64,000 nucleotides of DNA from Bolinopsis microptera (lineage: Eukaryota; Ctenophora; Tentaculata; Lobata; Bolinopsidae): NCBI RefSeq assembly GCF_026151205.1, contig NC_087082.1, positions 5,587,908 to 5,651,907 of the forward strand, read 5' to 3'. Position 1 is the stretch's first letter, and each line of letters opens with the position of its first letter. Of the stretch, positions 11,290 to 26,200 are shown one piece after another. Both the position numbers and the translations under genes were made by a program. The notes beneath the pieces are model-generated. The model made no database searches, had not been told where the DNA came from, and worked only from the letters and a program-made list of their open reading frames with translations.

Positions 11290-14200
11290 ATTTTGGGCGT
11301 GGCGCTGGAGCCGATTTTACTAATTTTGATAGGATTGTGATAGAGTCTTTGGATTAGAGTGCAAAAAGAACCGCAATTGGCATATTTTATATATGATTAC
11401 GAAGAAACATATGCCTTAAAGTGCTTTACTTTTACAGTTATTGGCGGAAAAAACTGATTTTCGGTTATGAAAATCTATGCAAAAATATGGGTTTGTGGTA
11501 CATTGAGCTATGAAGGCCCTTAGAGATTTTTGAATGGAGTGCAAATTGTGACAGAAGGCCATGTTTATATAAACTTATGAAGCAACATGCACCTTAAAAT
11601 GCTTACTGTTCGAGATATCTTGGAGGAACTGTGCACAAAATAGAGCAATTTGGTTATATCAGCTTTTTTGCTCCGTTCTATGTTAATAACTCGCATGCAT
11701 ATGCGGCTTCGTTTAAGTATAGAAGTCTCTACGGACCTTCAGGAGCAAGGTGGTCAGTTACGTTATTTGGGGTCTATATGGGCGTGGCCCTCCTGGGTTT
11801 TGCCCAAGGTTAAAAAAAATGTCTCCACCGAAAATCGTTTATCATTCCTTTGGGAAGTTCTGTGCAAAGTTTCGTGCGGTATCTGAAAATTTGCAGGCAC
11901 AATGTCCATAAATGATGGACTAGAATCTTCACAGTCTGACATATGTATGCATTATTAGCATTGAATAAGTAAGGGGAAAAGTGGCATTCCGTTGGATTCG
12001 AATGTTCACAAGCGATTTCTCAACGGAATATGGTGTTAGGACACCCTAACGAACATAATTAGACGTGTGCCAATTTTGTATCTCACGGAAACACCACTTT
12101 TACCACTTTTTACCACCTTTGTACCCCTTTTTGGTTTGCCAATATCTTTAGTTGTGAACATCTTGAAGGCTGCAAATTAACCTAGATGTTTATCTTATCA
12201 AGGAGTAAAACTTTTGTATCAAAATTTGTTACATCGGGGACAATCAGCTAATTGGATAATTACCCAATTAGTTAATCACCAAAAAAAGTGAAATTTTTTA
12301 TGCTTAAATGATTTAAATCGTTTGAATCACGGAGAAATGTAGTTTTTAGAAAACTTCAAAAATTTTTTCACTTAAAATTTTTTTTCGAGACTTGAAAAAA
12401 AAAGTTTGAAAAATTGAACTATTTTTTTCCGCAAAAGTGATCGAATTGCATTGAAACGTGGATAAAAATGCCTTGCAGAAAAATTCGAAGATTTTTAGAA
12501 TTGGAATATAAAATCATCAATATTTGAAGTTGGAGTTCAGTAATCTCGACATTATTTTAGTAATTAGAATAGCTTAGCGGAAAGGGCTGGGACCTGGAAA
12601 AAGTTACCACCACAATATTAGAGTTGTAACTAATTACATACAGCTTTATCAAATTCCCATAAAGAGAAAACAGCACAAAAGGACCATTTAAGATCGAACC
12701 GATTTTTACCTGCGTATAATCATTTTATTGATTTCAATGATCACAACCTCTGTCATCTTGCCAATCTATACCGGGTATCATGAATGTACCGACCTCTTAT
12801 TTACCTCTATAATTAGACCAAGTTGTGCAAGAAATGCGATTTCTCACAGGGTTTCTTTAAACTGTGCACTTTTTGTCACTCTCGAAAACTCGCAAGAGGC
12901 CTGGTATTATAGGGGGGGGGGGGGGGGGGGGTATAGGATGCGCCAGTGTGTAATATACTTGGCTTCTGAAGGTCGTAGAGTAGAGATCAAAGTAGGCTTA
13001 AACGAAGCCGCATATGCTGTTATATAAGTGTTATGATATAACACATTGCCTAAAATCCTTACTTTTCGAGGAAATCGCCAAAAAACCATTTTGGGCGTGG
13101 CGCTGAGCCGATGTTACTAACTTTTGATAGGATTGTGATAGAGTCTTTGGATAGAGTGCAAAAGAACCGAATTGGCATATTATATTGACTTACGAGAAAC
13201 ATATGCCTTTAAAGTGCTTAACTTTTACAGTTATTGGCGAAAAACTGATTTCGGTTCCAGTAAATCATGCAAAAAATATGGGTATGTGGTACATCTGAGC
13301 AATGAAGCTTAGAGAGTTTGAATGAGTCGCTAATGGTGCAGAATGGCCATGTGATTTATACAAACTTCGTATGAATCAACATTGCACCCTAAAATGCTTA
13401 CCTTTTCGAGTGATTTGGAGGAATTGTGCACAAATATAGAGCAAAATTGGTTATATCAGCCATTTTTTGCCTCCCGTTCTCTGTTAATAACTCGCATGCA
13501 TATGCGGCTTCGTTAAGCCTATTTTGAAGTCTCTTACGACCTTCAGAAGCAAGGGGTCTCAGTTACGTTATTGGGTCAATATGGGCGTGTGGACCCCCCT
13601 CCTGGTTTTTGCCAAGGTAAAAAAATGTCTCCAACCGATATCGTTTTTTCATTACCTTTGGGAAGTTCTGTGCAAAGTTTCGTGGGTATCTGAAAATTTG
13701 CCAGGACAATTCGTCCATAAATGACTGGACTAGAATCTTCACAGTCATGAACATAATGTATGCATTTTTAGCATGATAGTAAGGGGAAAAGTGGATTCCG
13801 TTGGATTCGAATGTTCACAAGGATTCTCAACGGAATATGGTACGTTAGGACCCCTACGAACATAGTTAGGCTTGTTGTCAATTTTGTATCTCAACGGGAA
13901 ACACACTTTAACCACTTTTTAACACTTTGTACCACCTTTCTGGTTTGCCAACTATCTTAGTGTGACATCATAGAAAGGCTGCAAATTAACCTAGAAAGTT
14001 TTTCTTATCAAGGAGTAAACTTTGTATATCAAAAAGTTTTTACACGGACAATCAGCTAATTGGATAATTACCAATAGTTAATCAACCAAAAAAAGTGAAA
14101 ATTTTTTTTTGGCTTAAAATGATTTTTTAAATCGTTTGGATTGAAACACGGAGAAAATGTTGTCTTGTAGAAAAAACTTCAAAAATTTTTCACTGAAAAA

Positions 14201-17200
14201 TTTTTTTTTCGAGACTTGAAAAAAAAGTTTGAAAATTGAAAAATATTTTTTTCCGCAAAAGTGATCGTAATTGCATGAAACGTGGTAAAAATGCTTGCAG
14301 AAAAATTTTCGTAGATTTTTAGATTGAAGGAATACTAAAATCATCAATATTTGAAGTTGGAGTTCAGTAAATCTGACATTATTTTAGTAATTAGGAATAG
14401 CTAGCGGAAAGGGTGGACCCTGAAAAGGTTAAACACACAATATTAGAGTTCGTAACTAATTACAATCGCTTTATCAAATTCCACTAAAAGAAACTCAGCA
14501 CAAAAGGACCATTAAGATCGAACCGATTTTACTGCCTGTTACTACATTTTATTGGATTTCAATGATCTAACCTCTGTCAATCTTACAATCTATACCGGGT
14601 ATCGAATGTACCGGACCTCTTATTTACTCTATATTAGACCCAGTTTGTGCAAGAATGCGATTTTCTCACAGGGGTTTCTTGTAATAAACTGTGCAACTTT
14701 TTGTCACTCTCGCAACTCGCAAGAGGGCCTGGTATATAGGGGGGAGGGGGGGGGGGGTATAGGAAGCGAGTTGAGTGGCGTGTAAATATACCTTGCTTTT
14801 GAAGGGTCGTAGAGACTTCTAAAATAGGCTTACCGAGCCGCATATGCATGTTTATTTAAGAGTTATTGATCAACACATTGCCTAAATCCTTTACTTTCGA
14901 GAAATCGCCAAAAACCATTTTCGGGCGTGGCGCTGAGCGAATTTTACTAACTTTTGATAGATTGTGATTAGAGTATTTGATTAGAGTGCAAAGAACCGCA
15001 TTGGATTATTTTTATATGACTTAGAAAGAAACATATGCATTAAAGTGCTTACTTTTACAGTATTGGCGAAATAAACTGATTTTCGGTTCATGAAAATCAT
15101 GCAAAATATGGGTATGTGGTACATTGAGCTTATGAAGGCCTTAGGATTTTTGATGAGTGCAATTGTGCAGACAATGGCCATGTTTATATACATCTTATGA
15201 AGCAACATGCACCATAAAATGCTTACTTTCGAGTTATTGTGAGGAAATGTGCACAAAATAGAGCTAATTTGGTGATATCAGCCATTTTTGGCCTCCGTTC
15301 TATGTTAATAACTCGCAATGCATATGCGGCTTCGGTTAAGCCTATTTTGAAGTCTCTACGACCTCAGAAGCAGGGGTCAGTTACGTTTATTATGGTCCAA
15401 TATGGGCGTGGCCCTCTGGGTTTTGCCCAAGGTAACAAAAATGTCTCCAACCGAAAATCGCTTTATTCATACCTTGGGAAGTTCTGTGCAAAGTTTCGTG
15501 GGTATCTGAAATTTGCAAGGCACATGTCCATAAATGACTGGGACTAAGAATCTTCACAGTCATGACATAATGTATGCATTATTAGTTGAATAGTAAGGGG
15601 AAAAGTGGCATCTCCGATTGGATTCGAATGTTCACACGGATTTCTCAACGGAATATGGTAGTTAGGACCCCTACGACAAATTAGACTTGTTGCCAATTTT
15701 GTATCTCAACGGAAAACACACGCTTTTACCACTTTTTACCACCTTTGTACAACTCTTTCTGGTTTGCCAAATATCTTTGTTGTGACATCATTAGAAGCTG
15801 CAAAATTACCTAGGAATGTTTATCTATCAAGGAGTAAAACTTTTGTATCAAAGTTTTTTACATCAGGACAATCAGCTAATTGGATAATTACCAAATAGTT
15901 AATCACCATAAAAAGTGAAAATTTTTTATTGGCTTAAAATGATTTAATCGTTTTGAAAACACGGAGAAATGTAGTGGGTTTTTTAGAAAAATACTTCAAA
16001 TATTTTTCACTTTAAAATTTCTTTTTTCGAGACTTGAAAAAAAAAAGTTTGAACAATTTTGAAAATATTTTTTTCGCCAAAAGTGATCGAATTGCATGAA
16101 ACGTGGATAAAAATGGCATTGCAGAAAAATTTCGAAGTTTTTTAAGATTGAGGAATACCTAAAATCATCAATATTTGAAGTTGGTGGTTTCAGTAAATAC
16201 TCGACCATATTTTAGTTAATTAGAATAGCTTAGCGGAAGGGCTGGGACTGAAATAGGGTTAACACACAATATTAGAGTTTCGTAATTAATTACAATCAGC
16301 TTTATCAAATTCCACAAAAGAAACAGCACAAAAGGACCATTTAAGATCGAACGATTTTACCTGCTGTATATCTTTTTATTGTTTTCAATGTTCAAACCTC
16401 CTGTCAATCTCTGCCAATCTATACCGGGTATCTGAATGATACCGGACTCATCTTTTACCTCTATATTAGACCCAGTGTGCAAGAAATGCGATTTCTCACA
16501 GGGGTTTCTTTAAACTGTGCACTTTTTTGTCACTCTCGCAACTCGCAAGAGGCCTGGTATTATAGGGGGGGGGCGGGGGGGGGGTATAGGAAGCGAGTGT
16601 AAATATACCTTGCTCTGAGGTCGTAGAGACTTCAAATAGGCTTAAACGAAGCGCATATGCCAAGTTTATATTAGAGTTTATTGATCAAAACATGCCTAAA
16701 AATCTTCTTTTCGAGAACTCGCCAAAAACCATTTTGGCGTGGCGCTGAGCCCGATTTTACTAACTTTTGATAGGATTGTGATAGAGTTTTGGATAGAGTG
16801 CAAAAGAACAGCAGAATTGGCATATTTATATATGACTTACGAAGAAGAAACAAATGCCTTAAAAGTGCTTACTTTTACAGTTATAGCGAAGAATAAAACT
16901 GATTTTCGGTTCAGTAAATCATGCAAAAATATGGGTATGTGGTACATGAGCTATGAAGGCCTTAGTGATTTTTGAATGAGTGCAAATTGTGCAGACATGG
17001 CCATGTTTTTATACACTTATGAAGCAACATGCACCCTAAATGCTTACTTTTCGAGTTATTTGAAGGTAATGTGCACAAATAGAGGCTAATTGGTTATATC
17101 AGCCATTTTTGCCTCCCGTTCTATTGTTAATAACTCGCATGCATATGCGGATTCGTTTTAAGCAATATTTGAAGTCTCTACGACCTTCTAGAAGCACGGG

Positions 17201-20200
17201 GGTCAGTTACGTTATTGGGTAATATGGGCGTGGCCCTCCTGGGTTTTGCCCACCCAGGGTAAAAAAAATGTCCTCCAACCGAAAATCGTTATTTCATACC
17301 TTTGAGGAAGTTCTGTGCAAAGTTTCGTGGGTATCTGAAATTTTGCAGGCCACATGTCCATAAATGGACTGGATCTTAAGGAATCTTCCTGTCATGATAA
17401 TGTATGCATATTAGATGAATAGTAGGGGAAAGTGGCATTCCGTTGGTTTCGGAATGTTCACAAGGATTTCTCAACGGAATATGGTAGTTAGTTAGGACCC
17501 CTACGAATACATAATTAGACTGGTTGCCAATTTTGTTTATCTCAAGGAAACACCCTTTTACCATTTTTTTCCATTGTTACCACCTTTCTGGTTTGCCAAA
17601 TATCTTTAGTTGTGAACATCATAGAAGGCTGCCAAATTAACCTGAATGTTTATCTTATCAAGGAGTAAAAAAACTTTTGTATCAAAAGTTTTACATCGGA
17701 CAATCTGCTATTGGTATAATTACAATTAGGTAATCACAAAAAATGTGAAAATTTTTTATTGGTTTAAATGATTTAATTTTTTTTAAAATCGTTTTTTGAA
17801 ACACGGAGGAATGTAGAGTATGTAGTTTTTAGAAAAACTTCAAAAATTTTTAACTTAAAAATTTTTTTTCGTGACTTGAAAAAAAAGTTTGAAAATTTGA
17901 AAATATTGTTTTCCGCCAAAAGTGAGCGAATTGCATGAAACGTGGATAAAAATGCTTGCAGAAAAATTCGAAGATTTTTAGATTGAGGAATACTAAAATC
18001 ATCAATTTTGAAGTTGGAGTTCAGTAAATCTCGAAATTTTTAGTAATTTGGAATAGCTTTGCGGAAAGGGCTGGACCCTGAAAAGGTTAACCACACAATA
18101 TTAGAGTTCGTAACTAATTAAAATAACATGCTTTATCAGATTCCACATAATAGATACAGCACAAAAGGACCATTTAAGATCGAACCGGTTTTACCTGCTG
18201 TACTATCATTTATTGTTTTCAATGATACAAAACCTCTGTCAATCTTGCCAATTATACGCGGTTCTGAATGTACCGGACCTCATTATTTACTCTATTAATT
18301 AGACCCAGTTGTGCATGAAATTGCGATAAATACGCGTTTTCTCAAGGGTTTCTTTAAACTGTGCACTTTTTGTCACTCTCGCAACTCGCAAGAGGCCTGG
18401 TATTATTAAGGGGGGGGGGGGGGGGGGTATACGAAGCGAGTGTAAATATACCTTGCTTATGAAGGTCGTAGAGAACTTCAAAATTAGGCTTAACGAAGCC
18501 GACATTATGCATGTTTATATAAGAGCTATTGATCAACACATTGCCAAACTCCTTTCTTTTCGAGAACTTCGCCAAAAACATTTTGGGCGTGGCGACTGAG
18601 CGATTTTACTAACTTTCTTGATAGGATTGTGATAGGCGTCTTTGGATAGAGTGCAAAAGAACCGCAATTTGGCATATTTATTTACCTGACTTACGAAGAG
18701 AACATTATGCCTTAAAGTGACTTCTTTTTACAGTTATTGGCGTACGGAAAAAAACTCGATTTTCGGTTCCAGAAATCATGCAAAATATGGGTATGTGTAC
18801 ATTGAGCTATGAAGGCCTTAGAGATTTTTGATGAGTGAAAATTGTGCAGATTTGGGCCATGTTTATTATACAACTTATATGAAGCAACATGCACCCTAAA
18901 TTGCTTACTTTTCGAGTTATTTGGAGGGAATGTGAACAAATAGAGCAAAAATTGGTTATGATCAGCCATTTTTGCCTCCCCGTTCTATGTTGTTAATAAC
19001 TCGCTTGCATATGCGGCTTCGTTTAAGCCTATTTTGAAGTCTCTACGACCTTCAGAAGCAAGGGGTCTGTTACGTTATGGGTCAATATGGGCGTGGCCCT
19101 CCTGGGTTTTGCCCAATGTAAAAAAATGTCTCCAACCGAAAATCGTTTATTCATACCTTTGGGAATTTCTGTGCAAAGTTTCGTTGGGTATCTGAAAATT
19201 TTGCAGGCACATGTCCATACAGATGACTGGACTAAGAATCTTCACAGTCATGACATAATTGTTGCATTATTAGCATGACTAGTAAGGGGAAAAAAAGTGG
19301 CATTTTTCCGTTGGATTCGATGTTCACAAGGATTTCTCAACGGGATATGGTAGTTTGGACCCCTACGTACAAATTGACTTGTTGCAAATTTTGTTATCTA
19401 ACGGAAACACCACTTTACACTTTTTACCACCTTTGTACCACCTTTTCTGGTTTTTGCCAAATATCTTTAGTTGTGAACATCATAGAAGGCTGCAAATTAA
19501 ATTCACCTAGAATGTTTATCTTATCAAGGGAGTAAAACTTTTGTTCTATCAAAAGTTTTTCTCGGACAATCAGCTAATGGATAATTACCAATTAAGTTAA
19601 GCACCAAAAATAAGTGAAAATTTTTTAATTGGCTTAAAATGATTTAAATCGTTTGAAACACGGAGAAAGTAGTAGTTTTTAGAAAACTTTCAAAAATTTT
19701 TCACTTAAAATTTTCTTTCGAGACTTGAAAAAAAAAAGTATGAAAATTTGAAAATATTTTTTTCGCCATCCATAAGTGATCGAATTGCATGAAACGTGCG
19801 ATAAAAATGCCTTGCAAGAAAAATTTCGAAGATTTTTAGATTGAGGATTCTAAAAATCATAAATTTTTGAAGTTGGAGTTCAGTAAATCTCGCATATTTA
19901 GTAATTAGGAATAGCTTAGCCGGAAAAGGCTGGACTGAAAAAAAGGTTAACCACACAATATTAGAGTTTCGTAACTAAATTACATTACAGCTTTATCAAA
20001 ATCCACATAAGAAGCACAAAAAGGACCCATTTAGATCGACAACCGATTTTACTGGCTGTAAAAAACTTTTTATTTCCATTTTTATTGATTTCAAATGATC
20101 AAATACCTCTGTCAATCTTGCCAAAATCTATACGGGTATCTGAATGTACCGGAACTCTTATTTACCTCTATAATTAGACCTGTTGTGCAAGAATGCGATT

Positions 20201-23200
20201 TCTCACAGGGGTGGTTCTATTAAACGTGCACTTTTTGTCCACTCTCGCAACTCGCAAGAGGCCGGTATTATAGGTGGGGGGGGGGGGCGGGGTATGAGGA
20301 GCGAGTGTAATTAACCTTGCTTTCTGAAGGTCGTAGGAAGACTTCAAAATAGGCTTAAACGAAAGCCGCATATGTGTTTATATAAGAGTCTATTGATCAA
20401 TACACATTGCCTAAAATCCTTACTTTTCGAGAAAGAAAATTCGCCAAAACCCATTTTGGGCGTGGCGATGAGCGAATATTTTACTAATTTTGATAGGATT
20501 GTGATAGGTCTTTGGAGATAGAGTGCAAAAGAACCGCAATGGCATATGTAATATAAGACTTACGATGAAAACATATGCCCTTAAAGTGCTTCTTTTACAG
20601 TTATTCAGGCGAAAAATGATTTTCGGTTCCTGAAATCATTGCAAAATATGGGTATGTGGTAACATTGAGCTATGAAGGGATTAGAGATTTTTGATTGAGT
20701 GCAAATTGTGCAGAATGGCCATGTTTATATACACTTATGAAGCACATGCACCTAAAAATGCTTACTTTTGAGTTATTGGAGGAAGGAAATTGTGCACAAA
20801 ATAGAGCAAAATTGGTTATATCAGCCTTTTTTGCCTCCCGTTTCTTATGTTAATTACTCGCATGCCCCCCCCCCCCCATATGCGGCTTTCGTTTAAGCTA
20901 TTTTGAAGTCTCTACGACCTTTAGAAAGCAAGGGAGTCGTTACGTTATTGGGTCAATATGGGCGTGGCCCTCCTGGGTTTTTGCAAGGTAAAAAACATGT
21001 CTACAACCGAAAATCGTTGTATTCATACCTTTGGGAAGTTCTGTGCAAAGTTTCGTGGGTATCTGAAATTTGCAGGCACATGTCCATAAATGACTGGACT
21101 AGAACTCTTCACAGTCAGGACATAATGTAAGCATTATTAGCATGAATAGTAAGGGGAAAGTGGCATTCCGTTGGATTCGAATGTCACACTAGGATTTCTC
21201 AACGGCATATGGTTGTTAGGACCCTACGACATAAATTAGATTGTTTGCCAATTTTGTATCTCAACGGAAACACACTTTTTACCACTTTTTACCACCTTTG
21301 TACCACCTTTTGGTTTGCCAAATATCTTTTGTTTGTGAACATCATAGAAGGCTGCAAATTAACCTGAATGTTTATCTTATCAAGGAGTAAATCTTTTGTT
21401 TCAAAATGTTTTTACATCGGACAATCAGCTAAATGGATAATTACCAATTAGTTAATCACCCAAAAAAAAGTGAAAAAATTTTTTATTGGCTTTAAATGAT
21501 TTAAATCGTTTGAAAACAGAGAAATGTAGTTTTTAGAAAAAACTTCAAAAATTTTTCATTTAAATTTTTTTTTCGAGAATTGAAAAAAAAGTTGAATTTG
21601 AAAATATTTTTTTCCGCCAAAAGTGATCGAATTGCATGAAACGTGGTTATAAATGCCTTGCGAAAAAATTCAGAAGATTTTTAGATTGAGGAATACTAAA
21701 ATCTCAATATTGAAGTTGGGTTCAGTAATCTCGACTATTTTAGTAATTAGGGAATAGCTTAGCGGAAAGGGGCTGACCTGAAAAAGGTTAACCACACAAT
21801 ATTAGAGTTTCGTAACTAATTAAAATACAGGCTTTATCACAATTCCACTAAGAAGAAACAGCACAAAAGGACCATTTAAGATCGAACGTCTTTTACCTCT
21901 GTACTATCATTTATTGATTTCAATGATCAAAACCTCTCGTCAATCTTGCCAATCTTTACCGGGTAATCTGAATGTACGGACCCTGATTTACCCTCGTTAT
22001 AATTAGACCAGTTCTGTGCAAGAAATGCGATTTCTCACAGGGGTTTTTTAAACTGGGCACTTTTTGTCACTCTCGAACTCGCAAGAGGCGGGTATATAGG
22101 GTGGGGGGGGGGGGGGTATAGGAAGCGAGTGTAATATACCTTGCTTCTGAAGTGTCGTAGTGACTCAAAATAGGCTTAAAGATAGCGCATTTGCATTGTT
22201 TATATAAGAGTTATTGGATCAACACATTGCCTAAAATCCTTACTTTTCGAGAAATCGGCAAAAACCATTTTGGGCGTGGCGCTTGAGCCGTTTTACTAAC
22301 TTTTGATAGGGATTGTGATTAGAGGCTTGGGATAGAGTGCAAAAGACCGCAATTGGATATTTATATATGACTTACGAAGAAACATTGCCTTTAAAGTGCT
22401 TATTTTACAGTTTTTGGCGAAAAACTGATTTTTCGGTTCCAGAAAATCATGCAAAAATATGGGATAGTGTACATTGAGTTATGGAAGGCCTTAGAGATTT
22501 TGTATGAGTGGCATTTTGTGCAGAATGCGCCATGTTTATATACAACTTATGAAGCTAACATGCACCCTAAAATGCTTACTTTTCGGGGAAGGGTTATTTG
22601 GAGGAAATGTGCACAAAATAGAGCCAAATTGGTTTAATCAGCCATTTTTGCCTCCCGTTATATGTTAATAAAACTGCCATGCATATGCGGCTTCGTTTAA
22701 GCCTATTTTGAAGTCTCTAACGACCTTCAGAAGCAAACGTGTTCAGTTACGTTAATTGGGTCATTTGGGCGTGGCCCTCCTGGGTTTTGCGCCCAAGGTA
22801 AAAAAAATGTCTCCAACCGAAATCGTTTATTCATTACTTTGGGAAGTTATGTGAAAGTTTCGTGGGTATTGAAAATTTGCAGGCACATGTCCATAAATGA
22901 CTGGACTAAGAATCTTACACAGTCATTGACCATAATGTTGCATTAATTAGCATGAATAGTAAGGGGAAATGGATCTCGTTGGATTCGAATGTTCACAAGG
23001 ATTCTCAACGGAATTTGGTAGTTAGGACACTACGAAATAATTAGACTTGGTTGCCAATTTGGTATCTCTCACGGAAAACACACTTTTCCACTTTTTACCA
23101 CCTTTGTACCACCTTTCTGTTTGCCAAATATCTTTAGTTGTGAACTTCATAGAAAGGCTGCAAAATTACCTAGAATGTTTTACTGATCAAGGAGGTAAAA

Positions 23201-26200
23201 TTTTGTATCTAAAGTTTTTACATCGACAATCAGCTAAATGGATAATTACCAATTAGTTTAATCACCAAAAAAAACGTGAAAATTTTGTATTGGCTTTAAA
23301 TGATTTAAATCGTTTGAGACACGGAGAAATGTAGTTTTTAGAAAAAACTCGAAAATTTTCACTTAAATTTTTTTTCGGGGATTGAAAAAAAAGTTTTTGA
23401 AAATTTGAAAAATATTTTTTCCGCCAAAAGGGATTCGAATTGCTTTGAAACGTGGATAAAAAAAGACTCTGCAGAAATATTTCGAAGATTTTTAGATTGA
23501 GGAATACTAAAAATCATCCAATATGGGAAGTTGGAAGTTCAGTAAATCTCGACATATTTTAGTAATTAGGAATAGTCTTAGCGGAAGGGTGGACCTGGAA
23601 AAGGTTAACACAAATATTAGAGTTTCGTAACTAATTAAATACAAGCTTTATCAAATTCCACATAAAGAAAACTGCACAAAAGGACATTTAGATCGAACGA
23701 TTTTTACCTGCTGTACTTCATTTTTATTGATTTCAATGATCAAATCCTCTGTCAATCTTGCCAATCTTTTACCGGGTATCTGAATGTACCGGACCTCTTA
23801 TTTTCCTTCTATAATTAGACCCAGTTGTGCAAGAAATGCGATTTCTCACAGGGGTTCTTTAAACTTGTGCACTTTTTGTCACTCTCGCAACTCGCAAGGG
23901 GCCTGGTATTATAGGGGGGGGGGGGGGGGGGGGGGGGTTATAGGAAAGCGAGTTGTAATATACCTTGCTTCTGAGGTCGTAGAGAACATTCCAAAATTGG
24001 CTTAAACGAAGCCGCATTGCATGTATTATATTAGACGTTATTGTCAACACATTGCCTAAAAATCCTTACTTTTCGAGAAATTTCGCCAAACCATTTTGGG
24101 GCGTGGCCGCTGAGCGATTTTACTAACTTTTGATAGGATAGTGATAGAGTCTTTGGATACGAGTGAAAGAACGCAATTGGCATATTTCATATATGACTTA
24201 CGAGATGAAACATATGCCTTAAAGTGCTTACTTTTACAGTTATTGAGCGAAAAACTGATTTTCGGTTCCAGAATCATGCAAAAAATATGGGTATGTGGTA
24301 CATTGAGCTAGAAGGCCTTTTTAGAGATTTTTGAATGAGTGCAAAATTGTGCAGACCTGGCCATGTTTATATTACAACTTATGAAGCACACATGCACCCT
24401 AAAAATGCTTACTTTTTCGAAGTTATTTGAGGAATTGTTGCAAAACTAGAGCAAAATGGTTATATCAGCCATTTTCTGCCTCCCGTTCTATGTTAATACC
24501 TCGCATGCATATGCGGCTCGTTTAAGCTATTTTGAAGTCTCTACGCCCCTTCAGAATGAAAGGGGTCAGTTACGTTATTGGGTTCACATTGGGCGTGGCC
24601 CTCCTGGGTTTTGCCCAAGGTAAAAAAATGTTCTCCAACCGAAAATCGTTTATTCATACCTTTGGGAAGTTACTGTGCCAAAGTTTCGTGGGTATCCTGA
24701 AAATTTGCCAGGCACATGTCCTTAAATGACTGGACTAAGAATCTTCACAGTCATGACATAATGTATGCATTTATTAGCAGGAATAGTAAGGGGAAAAGTG
24801 CATTCCGTGGGATTCGAATGTTCACAAGGATTTCTCAACGGAATATGGTTGTTAGGGGACCCCTCCGAAACATAATTAGACTTGTTGCCAATTTTGTATC
24901 TCAACGGAAACACCAATTTTACCACTTTTTTTTACCACCTTTGTACACCTTTCTGGTTTGCCAAATATCTTTAGTTGTGAACATCATAGAAGGCTGCAAA
25001 TTACCTAGATTGTTTATCTTATCAAGAGTAAAACTTTTGTATCAAAGTTTTTACATCGGACATCAGCTAATTGGATAATTACCAAATTAGTTAATCACCA
25101 AAAATATGTGAACATGTTTTATTGGCTTTAAATGATTTAAATCGTTTGAAACACGGAGAAATGTAGTTTTTAGAAAAACTTCATAAAAATTTTCACTAAA
25201 ATTTTTTTTCGAGACTTGAAAAAAAGTTTTGAAAATTTGAAAAATATTTTTTTCGCCAAAAGTGTTGAATTGCATGAAACGTGGATAAATGCCTTGCAGA
25301 AAAATGTCGAAGATTTTTAGATTGAGGAATACTAAAATCATCAATATTTGAAGTTGGAGTTCGTAATCTCGACATATTTTAGTTATTAGGAATAGCTTAG
25401 CGGAAAGGGCTGGACCTGAAAAGGTTAACCACACCAATATTAGAGTTTCGTAACTAAATTACAATACAGCTTTATCAAATTCCACATAAAGAAACTGCAC
25501 AAAAGGACCATTTAAGATCGAACCGATTTACCTGCTGTACTATATTTTATTGATTTCAATGATCTAAAACCTCTCGTTCATCTTGCCAATCTATACCGGG
25601 TATTCTGAATGTACCGGACCCTATTCTTTTACCTCTATAATTTGACCCAGTCGATGCAAGAATGCGATTTCTCACAGGGTTCTTTTAACTGTGCACTTTC
25701 TTGTCACTCTGTCCACAACTCGCAAAGAGGCCTGGTATTATAGGGAGGGGGGGGGGGGGGGGGGTATAGAGCGAGTGTAACATTTACTTGCTTCTGGATG
25801 GGTCGTAGAGACTCAAATAGCTTAAAACGAAGCCGCATAAGCATGTTTATATAAAGGAGTTATTGATCTACCACATTGCCTAAAATCCTTACTTTTCGAG
25901 TAATTCGCCAAAAAAACCATTTATGGGACGTGGCGCCGCTGAGGCCGATTGTTACTAACTTTGATGGATTGTGATTAGAGTCTTTGGATAGAGTGCAAAA
26001 GAACCGCAATTGGCATATTTATATTATGACTTACGAAGAAAACATTTGCCTTAAAGTGTTACTTTACAGTTATTGGCGAAAAATGATTTTCGGTTTCCTG
26101 AAAATCATGCAAAAACAAAATGATGGGTATGTGGGTACATTGAGCTATGAAGGCCTTAGAGTTTTTTGAATGATGCTAATTGTGCAGAACTGGCCAGGTT

